DNA from: DATHWB01 sp040902855
Lineage (GTDB): Bacteria; Actinomycetota; Acidimicrobiia; Spongiisociales; ZC4RG35
Direction: 5' to 3'
NCBI GenBank assembly: GCA_040902855.1
Contig: JBBDWN010000179.1
Span: 1-11,109 of the forward strand
DNA length: 11,109 nt
The notes beneath the pieces are model-generated. The model did no database searches and was not told the DNA's origin. It saw only the letters and a program-made list of their open reading frames with translations. Each line of letters begins with the position of its first letter. The stretch's first letter is position 1. A program made the position numbers and the translations under genes. Shown piece after piece: positions 1-7,786 of this stretch.

Positions 1-102
1 GCCAGGTCCAGAGTCGACGAAAGGCATGGAACGCTTTTCGGGACACTTCCCACCGATCTGCCGCTCGACATCGTCGCCGAGCGGTCCGTCCCCACGTTCT
101 GA
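1..102 (+). CDS. C-terminal end of an unidentified protein (5' truncated by window)
   Basis: An open frame runs from the first base to a TGA at 100-102 and encodes 33 residues (beginning ARSRVDERHG, ending ERSVPTF). It is treated as the tail of a gene that starts before the window. The latter half uses mostly G/C third positions like the other genes here, and a strong hairpin starts 10 nt after the stop, as expected for a real gene end. I recognise no motif, so no function is given. The frame could be fortuitous because only about 100 nt are visible. Confidence 0.5.
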   Translation, partial: ARSRVDERHGTLFGTLPTDLPLDIVAERSVPTF

Positions 103-111
103 CACACGCAA

Positions 112-139
112 AGGCTCCGGTCCTCTCGGACCGGAGCCT
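112..139. terminator. Strong hairpin, probable bidirectional terminator
   Basis: A perfect 12-bp G/C-rich stem (112-123 pairing with 128-139) closes a TCTC tetraloop. It lies between the convergent stops at 102 (+) and 160 (-), which is the usual place for a shared terminator. No clear T-tract follows on either strand, so it may be an L-shaped or U-less terminator of the kind common in high-G+C actinobacteria. The structure is seen directly; its termination function is inferred. Confidence 0.75.
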
Positions 140-159
140 CTGGCTTCTGCCGTGACCGT

Positions 160-861
160 TCAGGCGGTCGGCTGCTGCTGCTTCTCTGCTTCCTTGCGAA
201 GGAAAGCGTCGTAGTCGGGCTCGTCCTTGCCGTTGGCGACCCACACCATGCCGAGACCGGTGAGGACGAACGTTGCGCCGATTCCTGCGAACAGTCCGGC
301 CAGTGCGAGGCCCATCTGGAGGGCGGAGTGCGTCACGGTTCCGACGCCGAGTTCGGCGATCAGAGCGTGGGCAACACCCGTCCATGCCTGGCCTCGGGCG
401 GGACCTTCTAGCGGGTGCATCCGGTCGAAGTCGGCCCAGTAGCGACCGTCAACTTCGAACTCGTATGTGCCAGCCTCGAAGGTCTCTCCGTTGTATTCGA
501 CGGTCTCGTCCAGCACGACCGTCTGGGTGCTGTTCAGCGTGTGATACGAAACCACTGCCATCTGGTACATGTACTCACTGGCGGTGTTCACCAGCGGATC
601 GTTGGGGTCGAGGTCACTCTCGACAACCGGGTAACCCCAGTCGACCGTGAGCAGGTTCATGATCTCTTGGGCAGTTTCCGTAGTGCCCCGGTCGATCAGT
701 TGACCGTCCTCGTTGTATGACAGCTCGACACCCTGTGCCTCGCTGAATGCCTGCAGTGATCCATACCCGTCCTGGGTCATGGTGAATGCCACGCCGCCGC
801 CGACCATGAATCCAAGACCGATGACTGCGAGGACAATTCCTAGCTTCTTCAACCGTGTCAT
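160..861 (-). CDS. Hypothetical membrane protein with two TM segments flanking an extracytoplasmic domain
   Basis: The product is 233 aa. The ATG at 861 is chosen because an AAGGAGG ribosome-binding site lies 7 nt upstream of it (about 869-875 on the complementary strand). The open frame continues to 1002 but has no comparable signal there. Residues 1-7 are basic, residues 8-28 form a glycine-rich hydrophobic helix and residues 184-209 a second one. The roughly 155 residues between are polar and acidic, with many Tyr/Trp/Asp, and probably face outside. A short charged tail ends KQQQPTA. This two-TM arrangement could suit an envelope protein or part of a membrane complex, but I do not recognise the family. 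It is divergent from the NADH dehydrogenase gene, and the intergenic region holds a perfect palindrome, so the two may share a regulator. Confidence 0.85.
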   Translation of the reverse strand: MTRLKKLGIVLAVIGLGFMVGGGVAFTMTQDGYGSLQAFSEAQGVELSYNEDGQLIDRGTTETAQEIMNLLTVDWGYPVVESDLDPNDPLVNTASEYMYQMAVVSYHTLNSTQTVVLDETVEYNGETFEAGTYEFEVDGRYWADFDRMHPLEGPARGQAWTGVAHALIAELGVGTVTHSALQMGLALAGLFAGIGATFVLTGLGMVWVANGKDEPDYDAFLRKEAEKQQQPTA

Positions 862-910
862 GAGCAAGCCTCCTTGTAAGTGCTCGAACTTCTCTTGAGA
901 GCACTGTCTC

Positions 911-928
911 TCGTGAATCGATTCACGA
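911..928. promoter_or_regulatory. Perfect 18-bp palindrome, candidate operator in a divergent intergenic region
   Basis: TCGTGAATCGATTCACGA reads identically on both strands with no spacer. It lies 50 nt upstream of the membrane-protein start (861, -) and 85 nt upstream of the NADH dehydrogenase start (1013, +). Gapless palindromes of this size are typical operators for dimeric repressors such as TetR-family proteins; that family is named only as a likely type. No regulator gene is visible in the window. I could not place a convincing -35/-10 pair for either divergent gene, so which promoter it would control is unknown. Confidence 0.55.
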
Positions 929-1012
929 ACACCGGCCGGAGGTCCCTGGTCCGATGCCGAAAGTCCCGAGACGGAGATGACGGAGCCGGCAGACGGCGGC
1001 AAGATCTGTCGG

Positions 1013-2275
1013 ATGTCTCAGACTCACAGGGTGGTCGTGATCGGAGCCGGCTTCGCCGGGCTCACCACCACGCGCAGCCTCGACGGTGCCGACGTTTCGA
1101 TCACAGTCATCGATCGACGCAACTTCCACCTCTTCCAACCGCTGCTCTATCAGGTTGCGACTGCGGCGCTCAACCCGAGTGACATCGCCTTCCCGATCCG
1201 AGCGGTGCTCCGCACGCAAGAGAACGTGGAGCGAGTCATCCTCGGGAACGTCACCGAAATCGATGTCGATCGGCGCCAGGTGGTGCTCGACGAAGGAACC
1301 CGCATCACCTACGACACGCTGGTTGTGGCGACAGGCGCCGCCCACTCCTATTTCGGCAACGATTCCTGGGCGGCATCGGCCCCCGGGTTGAAGACCGTGG
1401 AGGACGCCCTCGAGATCCGGCGGAAGATCCTGTTGGCGTTCGAGCGCGCCGAACGGAGCCCGCAGGACATCGCCGAACTCCTCACCTTCGTCGTGGTCGG
1501 AGCCGGACCGACCGGAGTCGAACTCGCCGGTGCGCTCATCGAGATCGCCGTCGACTCCATGAAGGGGGAATTCGACCTCATCGACCCTTCCGCGGCTCGC
1601 GTGATCCTCCTCGAAGGTGGCGAGGCGGTTCTTCCGCCCTACCCGGAGCGTCTGCGCCGAAGCGCCCGCCACCAGCTCGAGGAGATGGGGGTGGAAGTCC
1701 GCACCGGGGCACTCGTCACAGCGATCGACGACCGGGGCGTCACGCTCGCCTCAGGCGAGAGAATCCCGTCGGCCACCGTGTTGTGGGCGGCGGGAGTACA
1801 GGCATCGCCGCTGGTGGCCATGCTTCCGGTCGAAACGGACCGGGCGGGAAGGGCGATCGTCTGCCCCGACCTGACCGTTCCCGAACACTGCGAGATCTTC
1901 GTGCTCGGCGACGCCGCCCTGGTCGACGGCGTGCCCGGAGTCGCACCGGCCGCCATGCAGCAAGGCCGTTACACAGCTCGCACGATTCGGGCGAGATTGT
2001 CGGGGGCCGGAGCCGCACCGTTCCGATTCCGGAACAAGGGCACGCTTGCGACGATCGGACGAGCCCGGGCGGTGGCCAACCTGCCGGGACTCAGGTTCTC
2101 CGGGTTCCTGGCGTGGGTCTCGTGGCTGGTGATCCACATCTGGTTCTTGATCGGCGTCCGCAACCGCCTCTTCGTGTTCGCATCGTGGACCTGGAGCTAC
2201 CTCACGTTCCGGAGAGGTGCCCGCATCATCACCGGGCCCCCCGGGACCCGGGCATCGGAGGAGACAGAGGAGTAA
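1013..2275 (+). CDS. ndh: Type II NADH:quinone oxidoreductase (NDH-2), FAD-dependent
   Basis: The product is 420 aa, normal for NDH-2, a single-subunit, non-proton-pumping enzyme that passes electrons from NADH through FAD to membrane quinones. The N-terminal FAD-binding GAGFAG lies at residues 11-16 with the acidic strand end at D34, followed by the typical NFHLFQPLLYQVAT stretch (37-50). A second Rossmann motif, GAGPTG (163-168), binds NADH. The FAD-binding GDAA starts at G299, and the quinone-site-like AMQQG at 314-318. A hydrophobic and aromatic C-terminal segment (about 364-396) fits membrane attachment. ATG 1013 is preferred over ATG 977 because it places the first beta strand at residue 6 as in the family, although neither start has a good ribosome-binding site. 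A histidine kinase gene begins 27 nt after the stop, suggesting an operon. Confidence 0.93.
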   Translation: MSQTHRVVVIGAGFAGLTTTRSLDGADVSITVIDRRNFHLFQPLLYQVATAALNPSDIAFPIRAVLRTQENVERVILGNVTEIDVDRRQVVLDEGTRITYDTLVVATGAAHSYFGNDSWAASAPGLKTVEDALEIRRKILLAFERAERSPQDIAELLTFVVVGAGPTGVELAGALIEIAVDSMKGEFDLIDPSAARVILLEGGEAVLPPYPERLRRSARHQLEEMGVEVRTGALVTAIDDRGVTLASGERIPSATVLWAAGVQASPLVAMLPVETDRAGRAIVCPDLTVPEHCEIFVLGDAALVDGVPGVAPAAMQQGRYTARTIRARLSGAGAAPFRFRNKGTLATIGRARAVANLPGLRFSGFLAWVSWLVIHIWFLIGVRNRLFVFASWTWSYLTFRRGARIITGPPGTRASEETEE

Positions 2276-2302
2276 CGTCGGCGCCACCAGGACGGGGACA
2301 GC

Positions 2303-3910
2303 ATGGAGCTCGACAAGAAGATCAAGCTCATCGCGACCGCGACCGCCGCCGCCACCTTCGTCGTGTTCAGTCTGGCGTGGCTGATCGAACCGTTTGAGAC
2401 CTTCGCAGTCTCCGCGATCGCCTCCCTCGCCGCCTTCGTCGTGTTCGGGACAGTGTGGAGGTTCGAGCGCGCACCCTCGATCACGATCGTGATCACGTCG
2501 ATGGCGCTCACGATCGGGGTCGCCGCAGTGATGTCGGACCCCTCGGTGGATGTCGGCGCCGCCGTCGCCATCGTCACGATGTCCATTGTCGGCATCGAAC
2601 TGATCCGGAGCAGGCACGTGCTCTACATCACGACTGTGGCGGGCGTGCTGTTGGTCTATCCGCTCCCGCTCTCCGCTGATCTGACGATTGGAATCGCCAA
2701 CGCACTGATCGGCACGGCGTGCTTCCTCCTCGGTGCGTTCGTGCTCCGGGCAGTGTCACAGGAGCGTGAGACGCTCGTGAAGGAACACGCAACCCTGTTC
2801 GATCTCGCCCCGGTGCTCATCCTGGAAGGCGACTGGTCCGAAGCCGAGCGACGGGTCAACGCTCTCGGCATCCGAGATCCCGACGAACTTCGCGCATTTC
2901 TCATCGCGCACCCAGAGACCGTCGCCCAACTCGTCGGGACAGTGGACGTCATCGCGGCCAACCCTTTCGCCCGAGAAGCAGTCGGAGTGTCGGGAGACGC
3001 CGGATGGAGGATGGATCCGTCCCGCGTCCATCCCGACTCACTCGCCGCTTTCGCTGAACAGTTGGTCTCGATCGCTGCGGATCGACCGTTGCACGACTTC
3101 GAATACGAAACGACGAAGAACGACGGCTCGCCGTTCATCGTGAGTCTCAGCTCCGCCATGTACCGGACACCGTCGGGTGCGCCCCGAGTCTTCGTCGCCG
3201 CCCAGGACATCACCGAGCGCAAGACGTCGCAGATCGCCCTCCGACGAGCGCTCGCAGCGAAGGATGCATTCATCGCCGAAATCAGCCATGAACTGCGGAC
3301 ACCCCTGTCAGCCGTGGTCGGGCTCTCTGCCAGCCTCCTCGAGGGTGCACGACTCCTGCCGGAAGACAGGGAGCTCCTGGCGATGGTCTCCCAACAGGCG
3401 GAGGAGATGGCCCGAATCATCGACGACCTCCTCGTGGCGGCCCAGGCGGACAATCGGACGCTCACCGTCGACAGACGGGCCGTCGACGTGTGCAGCGAGG
3501 CAGAAGCGGTCGCCGCCGGAACGGGTGCCGAAGTCGAATGCGCGGACATGAGCGTGATGGCAAACGCCGACCCGGTGCGTGTGCGCCAAATCATCCGCAA
3601 CCTCCTGACCAACGCTGCTCGGTATGGACGTTCCCCGGTGACCGTGGACATCGCCGCCAACGGCTCGCAGGTCACGATCGACGTGTCGGACACGGGAGAT
3701 CCCATACCGGAAGAAGCCCGCGAGCGTATCTTCGAGCCGTATCAAACCGCTCACGAGGACAGCAGTTCGGGCGGGTCGATCGGGCTGGGTCTGGCGGTCT
3801 CGCGCACCCTCGCCCATCTCATGGGAGGGGATCTCACCTACAGCCACAACGGCAGATCGACCTTCACCCTGACCCTGCCCCGGCATGTGGAAGACCGGCC
3901 GACAGCATGA
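2303..3910 (+). CDS. Membrane PAS-domain sensor histidine kinase (orphan in this window)
   Basis: The product is 535 aa. Six predicted TM helices (about 8-27, 33-52, 60-78, 83-101, 104-123, 126-150) precede a cytoplasmic PAS/PAC domain (roughly 160-310, ending QDITERK). A HisKA domain follows with the phospho-acceptor H329 in SHELRTP, and then a HATPase_c domain. The latter has an N-box at RNLLTNAARYG (N433/N437), a G1 box SDTGDP (D463), an F-box IFEPY and a G2 box GLG (494-496). G1 reads DTGDPIP instead of the commoner DxGxGIP; such variants occur in active actinobacterial kinases. A GGACGGGGAC purine-rich stretch precedes the ATG. The gene follows ndh by 27 nt, and its TGA overlaps the next ATG (ATGA). 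No response regulator is adjacent, so the partner is unknown. A role in sensing membrane or redox state is only a guess from its neighbour. Confidence 0.92.
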   Translation: MELDKKIKLIATATAAATFVVFSLAWLIEPFETFAVSAIASLAAFVVFGTVWRFERAPSITIVITSMALTIGVAAVMSDPSVDVGAAVAIVTMSIVGIELIRSRHVLYITTVAGVLLVYPLPLSADLTIGIANALIGTACFLLGAFVLRAVSQERETLVKEHATLFDLAPVLILEGDWSEAERRVNALGIRDPDELRAFLIAHPETVAQLVGTVDVIAANPFAREAVGVSGDAGWRMDPSRVHPDSLAAFAEQLVSIAADRPLHDFEYETTKNDGSPFIVSLSSAMYRTPSGAPRVFVAAQDITERKTSQIALRRALAAKDAFIAEISHELRTPLSAVVGLSASLLEGARLLPEDRELLAMVSQQAEEMARIIDDLLVAAQADNRTLTVDRRAVDVCSEAEAVAAGTGAEVECADMSVMANADPVRVRQIIRNLLTNAARYGRSPVTVDIAANGSQVTIDVSDTGDPIPEEARERIFEPYQTAHEDSSSGGSIGLGLAVSRTLAHLMGGDLTYSHNGRSTFTLTLPRHVEDRPTA

Positions 3911-4197
3911 TCCGTCATGTCGCACTCCTGAAGTGGAAGGACGGAACGACTGAGGCGCAGGTCATTGCGATCGAGGCCCGTCTTCGACAGATGCCGGACG
4001 TGATGCCCTTTCTCCGTCGCTACGAGTTGGGACCCGACCTCGGGATCACCGGCAACCACGACCTGGCGATCGTCGCCGATTTCGACAGCGTCCATGACTA
4101 CCTGGCGTACGCGGATCATCCCGATCACAAGGCGCTGATCGCCGAACTGATCGCACCAGTGCTCGAGTCGATATCCCGAGTTCAGTACACGGTCTGA
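3907..4197 (+). CDS. Dabb (stress-responsive alpha/beta-barrel) family protein
   Basis: The product is 96 aa, the normal size for a single Dabb domain, a ferredoxin-like dimeric alpha/beta-barrel fold. Family hallmarks are the start MIRHVALLKWK, the long helix with MPDV at 29-32, the central HDLAIVADF strand (51-59), and the YADHPDHKAL stretch (68-77) followed by a C-terminal SRVQYTV strand. Members range from stress proteins to small cyclases and aldolase-like enzymes, so the biochemical role cannot be given. Its ATG overlaps the kinase stop by 4 nt (ATGA), indicating translational coupling in the same operon. Its last 16 nt overlap the end of the opposite-strand threonylcarbamoyl-AMP synthase gene. 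Confidence 0.88.
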   Translation: MIRHVALLKWKDGTTEAQVIAIEARLRQMPDVMPFLRRYELGPDLGITGNHDLAIVADFDSVHDYLAYADHPDHKALIAELIAPVLESISRVQYTV

Positions 4198-5147
4198 CCG
4201 CCGGCAGCCCGTCGAATCCGATCGTCGACTGCCTCGCCCAGCCCGCCCTGACCCGTGAACTCGACAACCATCCAATCCGGCTCGGTGCGATCGACCTCTC
4301 GGAGCATCTCGTACAACCGCTGGGCGACCGTCGCCAGATCGTCACGGTTCCCGAGGCTGACGAACCTCCATCCTGGCGGCACCGGCTCGGAGTCGTCGAA
4401 CCCGACGAGCGTGCCTGGCCTCGTGTCAGGCGGGAGCCGACCGCCCGCTTCGATTGCTCGGGTCGGGGTGTTCGGCGAGTAGTGCAGATCCCGTCGTCCC
4501 GGCGCGTGAGAAGCCGGGGCAGACAGATCCGCCTCGACGCCCTCCAACTGGATGGAGCCCGGTCGAAGAATCGACAGCCGCTCGCCTTCGACGAGCACGA
4601 TGGTCGACTCGATGCCGATCGGGGTGGGACCTGCGTCGACGAGCACATCGATCCGGTCGCCCAGATCGGCTGCCACATGGACAGCAGAGGTAGGAGACAC
4701 GTAGGAGAAGCGGTTCGCACTGGGAGCGGCGACCGGGACACCGACCATGTCCAACAGCAGCATCGCCACCGGGTGACTGGGGGCGCGGACTGCGACCGTC
4801 GAGCGCCCTGCTGTGACCACGTCGGGGACGGAAGGGTGCTTCGCGGCGACGATGGTGAGTGGGCCCGGCCAGTGGAGACGGGCGAGATCGCTGATCGTGG
4901 CGTTCACCTCAGCGAAGATTCCACCCAGGTTCCAATGCGGTCGGACGTGGACGATCAGAGGGTCGTCTGCCGGTCGCCCCTTCACATCGAAGATGCGCCC
5001 AGCCGCATCCGGATCGAGTGCGAGTGCCCCGAGCCCGTAGACGGTCTCGGTGGGGAACGCGACAAGCCCGCCCGCCAGCAGCGCTTCGGCGGCAGGCAGA
5101 AGAAGCGCTCGATCGGGAATATTCGGATCGACGGTGACGGTGAGCAT
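4182..5147 (-). CDS. sua5: L-threonylcarbamoyladenylate synthase, two-domain Sua5 type
   Basis: The enzyme makes threonylcarbamoyl-AMP from threonine, bicarbonate and ATP, the first step of the t6A37 modification of ANN-decoding tRNAs. The product is 321 aa: an N-terminal YrdC/TsaC domain (about 15-205) and a smaller C-terminal Sua5 domain (about 229-321). Visible motifs are PTETVYGLGA (32-41), KGRP (56-59) with PLIVHV, WPGPLTIV (93-100), PSAN (142-145) followed by SPT, and GIEST (178-182). The linker SHAPGRRDLHYSP (213-225) corresponds to the SPGMxYRHYAP-type loop of Sua5 that closes over the active site. ATG 5147 is chosen because upstream in-frame sequence is not conserved; the ribosome-binding site there is weak (GAGCGG close to the ATG). 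It is convergent with, and overlaps by 16 nt, the Dabb gene, and is divergent from the DsbA-like gene. Confidence 0.93.
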   Translation of the reverse strand: MLTVTVDPNIPDRALLLPAAEALLAGGLVAFPTETVYGLGALALDPDAAGRIFDVKGRPADDPLIVHVRPHWNLGGIFAEVNATISDLARLHWPGPLTIVAAKHPSVPDVVTAGRSTVAVRAPSHPVAMLLLDMVGVPVAAPSANRFSYVSPTSAVHVAADLGDRIDVLVDAGPTPIGIESTIVLVEGERLSILRPGSIQLEGVEADLSAPASHAPGRRDLHYSPNTPTRAIEAGGRLPPDTRPGTLVGFDDSEPVPPGWRFVSLGNRDDLATVAQRLYEMLREVDRTEPDWMVVEFTGQGGLGEAVDDRIRRAAGGQTVY

Positions 5148-5210
5148 CCGCTCGTGAGTCTGGCATCCACACCAGGTCACTCCGAGCGCGGGAATCGGAT
5201 CGGAGGCGGG

Positions 5211-5216
5211 TACGTT
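5211..5216 (+). promoter_or_regulatory. Candidate -10 box (TACGTT) for a near-leaderless transcript
   Basis: TACGTT fits the actinobacterial TAnnnT -10 pattern and ends 9 nt before the ATG of the DsbA-like gene, so a transcript would start within a few nucleotides of the start codon. No convincing -35 is seen. A GGAGG at 5202-5206 is 19 nt from the ATG, too far for a normal ribosome-binding site, which favours a leaderless reading. Confidence 0.4.
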
Positions 5217-5225
5217 CACCTTCGT

Positions 5226-5888
5226 ATGGAACTCCACGACCGCGAGATCATCTACGTCGGTGACCCGATGTGTTCGTGGTGCTGGGGGATCGCCCCGGAG
5301 CTGGACGAACTGGCGGAGCGCCGGGGAGACCTTCCGTTTCGCATCGTCGTCGGAGGGCTGAGGCCGGGACCGAACGCCGTCGAAGTCGACGATCGGATGG
5401 CCGCCTCGCTCGATCATCACTGGCAGTCGGTGGCCGAACGGTCCGGCCAACCGTTCGATCGCACGCTGCTCGACCGACGCGGCTGGCTGTATGACACCGA
5501 ACCCGCCTGCAAGTCCGTTGTCGTCATGCGCGAACTCGACGAGACCCTCGCATGGCCCCTCTTCAAGCGGATCCAACACCTTTTCTACGCCGAGGGCGTC
5601 GTTCCGTTGGGCCGCGAGGAGTTGGGTCCGGTCATCGACGAATACGACGTCGACACCGAGACGTACTGGACACTCTTCGAGTCCGACACGGCGACAAAAT
5701 CCACCTGGCAGGACTTCGCCCAGGTGCACAAGTGGGGCATCGGCGGGTTTCCCACCGTGGTATTCCGTGACGGCAACCAGGGACATTTGATCACCCGCGG
5801 GTACACGAAGGCCGACCAAATGCTTGCTGCCCTCGACCAGGTCGCGCCGGTCGATGGTGAAATGTGCGGACCTGACGGAATCTGCTGA
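5226..5888 (+). CDS. DsbA-family thiol oxidoreductase (predicted protein-disulfide isomerase, COG3531-like)
   Basis: The product is 220 aa with a thioredoxin/DsbA fold. After the first strand (REIIYVGDPM, 6-15) comes the redox motif CSWC (C16 and C19). A helical insertion fills the middle, and the cis-proline loop GGFPT contains P176, followed by the closing VVFRDG strand. There is no signal peptide, so the protein is probably cytoplasmic, as for FrnE and COG3531-type proteins rather than periplasmic DsbA. The substrate is unknown. An extra cysteine pair sits at the very C-terminus (C214 and C220 in MCGPDGIC) and could form a second redox centre. The ATG at 5226 places the CxxC at the family-typical distance from the N-terminus. 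The beta-propeller gene begins 58 nt downstream on the same strand. Confidence 0.9.
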   Translation: MELHDREIIYVGDPMCSWCWGIAPELDELAERRGDLPFRIVVGGLRPGPNAVEVDDRMAASLDHHWQSVAERSGQPFDRTLLDRRGWLYDTEPACKSVVVMRELDETLAWPLFKRIQHLFYAEGVVPLGREELGPVIDEYDVDTETYWTLFESDTATKSTWQDFAQVHKWGIGGFPTVVFRDGNQGHLITRGYTKADQMLAALDQVAPVDGEMCGPDGIC

Positions 5889-5946
5889 CCGGGAACCGAA
5901 TCGACGCCGCCGACGTCGGATCGTCACCATGACAAGGGAGTCCCCG

Positions 5947-7785
5947 ATGAGGCGCACCACCGCGCTCGTGATNNNNNNNNNNNNNNNNNNNNNNNNNNNN
6001 NNNNNNNNNNNNNNNNNNNNNNNNNNNNNNNNNNNNNNNNNNNNNNNNNNNNNNNNNNNNNNNNNNNNNNNNGAACGCAGCTTCACCGAGTCGAACAATC
6101 AGGTGAGCGGAGTCGACGAGATCGACATCGTCAAGACCGACGGCAACCGCATCTACACGGTCGTCGACGGCGTGCTGCGCATCGGCACGGTCGGCAACCC
6201 TGGGATCACGATGGCCGGTTCCCTCGCCTTCGGTGATTGGTGGCCCCAGGGCATCCTCCTCCAAGGCGACACCGTCATCGCCGTCGGTCAGATCTGGGGC
6301 GGTGACGTCACGCCGCTCGCCTCCGACAGCCGCATTGCCCCCGGATACTGGACGTCGATCACCCGCATCGCCGAGATCGATGTGTCAGACGCCGCCAACC
6401 CGCGCACCGTGCGCACCCTCGACATGGATGGATCGTTCGTCTCCGCCCGCAACGTCGGCGGAAGCATCCGACTGGCGCTGAATTCGAACCCCGTGGGACT
6501 GGAATTCGTCACACCTTCCGGCGGCGGACTGCAGGCCGAGCGCCAGGCGACTGAGGCGAATCGCCAGATCATCCGCAACTCGAGCATCGACAACTGGCTC
6601 CCCTACTTCGTGTTGACCGAAACCAACGGTTCGACCTCCGAAGGTCAACTCGTCGACTGCAACACGGTCATGGCGCCCAATACGTTCGCGGGGATCGACA
6701 CTCTGTCGCTCCTCGCATTCGACATCGGTTCCGGCATCGGCGCATGGGAGGACGCGGGAGTCGTCGCCTCCGGTGCAACCATGTACGCCACCGCCGACGC
6801 CACCTATCTCGCCACTCAGCGATGGATGGATTGGGGCATCATGACCGAGGCCGAGACGGCCGACGCCACCGAAGGTATCACCACCCAGATCCACAAGTTC
6901 GCGACGACAGGCGGGGTTCCCCGCTACGTGGCGAGCGGCGAGGTGAAGGGCTTCCTGCTCAACCAGTTCTCGATGGACGAATACGCCGGTGACCTGCGGG
7001 TTGCGTCGACGACGAGTCCCAACGACTGGTGGATGTCAGACGAGTCCGAGAGCCGCGTCACGGTTCTGCGGCCGAACGGCGACACCCTCGCCGAGATCGG
7101 GATGGTCGACGAACTGGGGCTGACCGAGCGCATCTTCGCAGTGCGGTTCATGGGACCGACCGGATACGTCGTGACGTTCCGTCAGACCGACCCGCTGTAC
7201 GTGGTCGACCTGTCCAACCCGGCCGCGCCGGCCGTGGTCGGCGAGTTGAAGATTCCCGGCTATTCGGCCTACCTGCACCCGGTCGCCGACGGACGGCTGC
7301 TCGGTGTCGGCCAGGACGCCGACGAAGAGGGCAGGGTGCTCGGAACCCAGGTTTCGCTCTTCGACGTCACCAACCCGGCTGATCCGCAACGGATCGACCA
7401 GATCACACTGGAAGGCGGCTGGTCCCAGGCCGAAGGCAACCATCTGGCCTTCACCTTCGTCGACGGCACCGCGCTGGCTCCGTACGAGCGGTGGACGTGG
7501 GAGATCGTCGAGTCCGACACGGCCAAGGAGCAGTCGACGTTCGATACCGGCGTGCTGGCGATCCGGGTGAACGGCGACACGTTGTCCCTCGACGGAATCC
7601 TGCGTACGGAGCTGGACTCTGCGGTCACCCTCGACAGCGAGGATGACTGGGGTCGGATCGACCCGTATCGCATGGTCCCTCAGCGCACCATCGTCATCGA
7701 CGGCTACGTGTACACGGTGACCGCCGGGGGCATCGCCGTCCACTCCTTCGACACCCTCACCCGCGTCACCTTCCAACGCTTCTAA
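5947..7785 (+). CDS. Secreted beta-propeller domain protein (COG4880-like), interrupted by an assembly gap
   Basis: The start is ATG 5947, with AAGGGAG at 5934-5940 six nucleotides upstream; an ATG at 5929 lacks this. The first residues, MRRTTALV, look like the beginning of a signal peptide, but the next 100 bases are N. After the gap comes the family hallmark VSGVDEIDIVKTDGNRIYTV, then repeated propeller-blade units with D(V/L)(S/T)NPAxP-type turns: DVSDAANPRTV near 6379, DLSNPAAPAVV near 7207 and DVTNPADPQRI near 7363. The C-terminus reads TIVIDGYVYTVTAGGIAVHSF. Relatives are secreted or lipid-anchored proteins of unknown function with a C-terminal propeller remotely related to WD40. Counting the Ns as real gives 612 aa, but the true length is unknown. 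The frame is kept across the gap, which may be chance. A repeat hairpin starts right after the stop. Confidence 0.85.
   Translation: MRRTTALVXXXXXXXXXXXXXXXXXXXXXXXXXXXXXXXXXXERSFTESNNQVSGVDEIDIVKTDGNRIYTVVDGVLRIGTVGNPGITMAGSLAFGDWWPQGILLQGDTVIAVGQIWGGDVTPLASDSRIAPGYWTSITRIAEIDVSDAANPRTVRTLDMDGSFVSARNVGGSIRLALNSNPVGLEFVTPSGGGLQAERQATEANRQIIRNSSIDNWLPYFVLTETNGSTSEGQLVDCNTVMAPNTFAGIDTLSLLAFDIGSGIGAWEDAGVVASGATMYATADATYLATQRWMDWGIMTEAETADATEGITTQIHKFATTGGVPRYVASGEVKGFLLNQFSMDEYAGDLRVASTTSPNDWWMSDESESRVTVLRPNGDTLAEIGMVDELGLTERIFAVRFMGPTGYVVTFRQTDPLYVVDLSNPAAPAVVGELKIPGYSAYLHPVADGRLLGVGQDADEEGRVLGTQVSLFDVTNPADPQRIDQITLEGGWSQAEGNHLAFTFVDGTALAPYERWTWEIVESDTAKEQSTFDTGVLAIRVNGDTLSLDGILRTELDSAVTLDSEDDWGRIDPYRMVPQRTIVIDGYVYTVTAGGIAVHSFDTLTRVTFQRF
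5973..6072. other. Assembly gap (100 N)
   Basis: Exactly 100 undetermined bases, a length conventionally used for scaffold joins of unknown size. It removes the rest of the signal peptide and the N-terminal region of the beta-propeller protein. Relatives usually have several tens of residues between the signal peptide and the VDExDIVKTDG motif, so the real gap may be longer than 100. Confidence 0.95.
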
Positions 7786-7786
7786 A

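Noticed and set aside
923..1672. 249-codon - strand frame over the NADH dehydrogenase
   Set aside because: It is antisense to conserved FAD and NADH motifs and has no recognisable domain.
2656..3705. 349-codon open frame on the - strand
   Set aside because: It is fully antisense to the histidine kinase with all its motifs; the Ser/Arg/Ala-rich translation is typical of a high-G+C shadow frame.
4482..5225. Upstream extension of the DsbA-like frame
   Set aside because: It lies antisense over the conserved Sua5 motifs and its translation is low-complexity Arg/Gly/Asp-rich; the family start is at 5226.
5148..6098. Upstream extension of the Sua5 reading frame through the DsbA-like gene and the N gap
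   Set aside because: It is antisense to a clear CxxC thiol-oxidoreductase gene, includes unknown bases, and shows no family similarity before MLTVTV.
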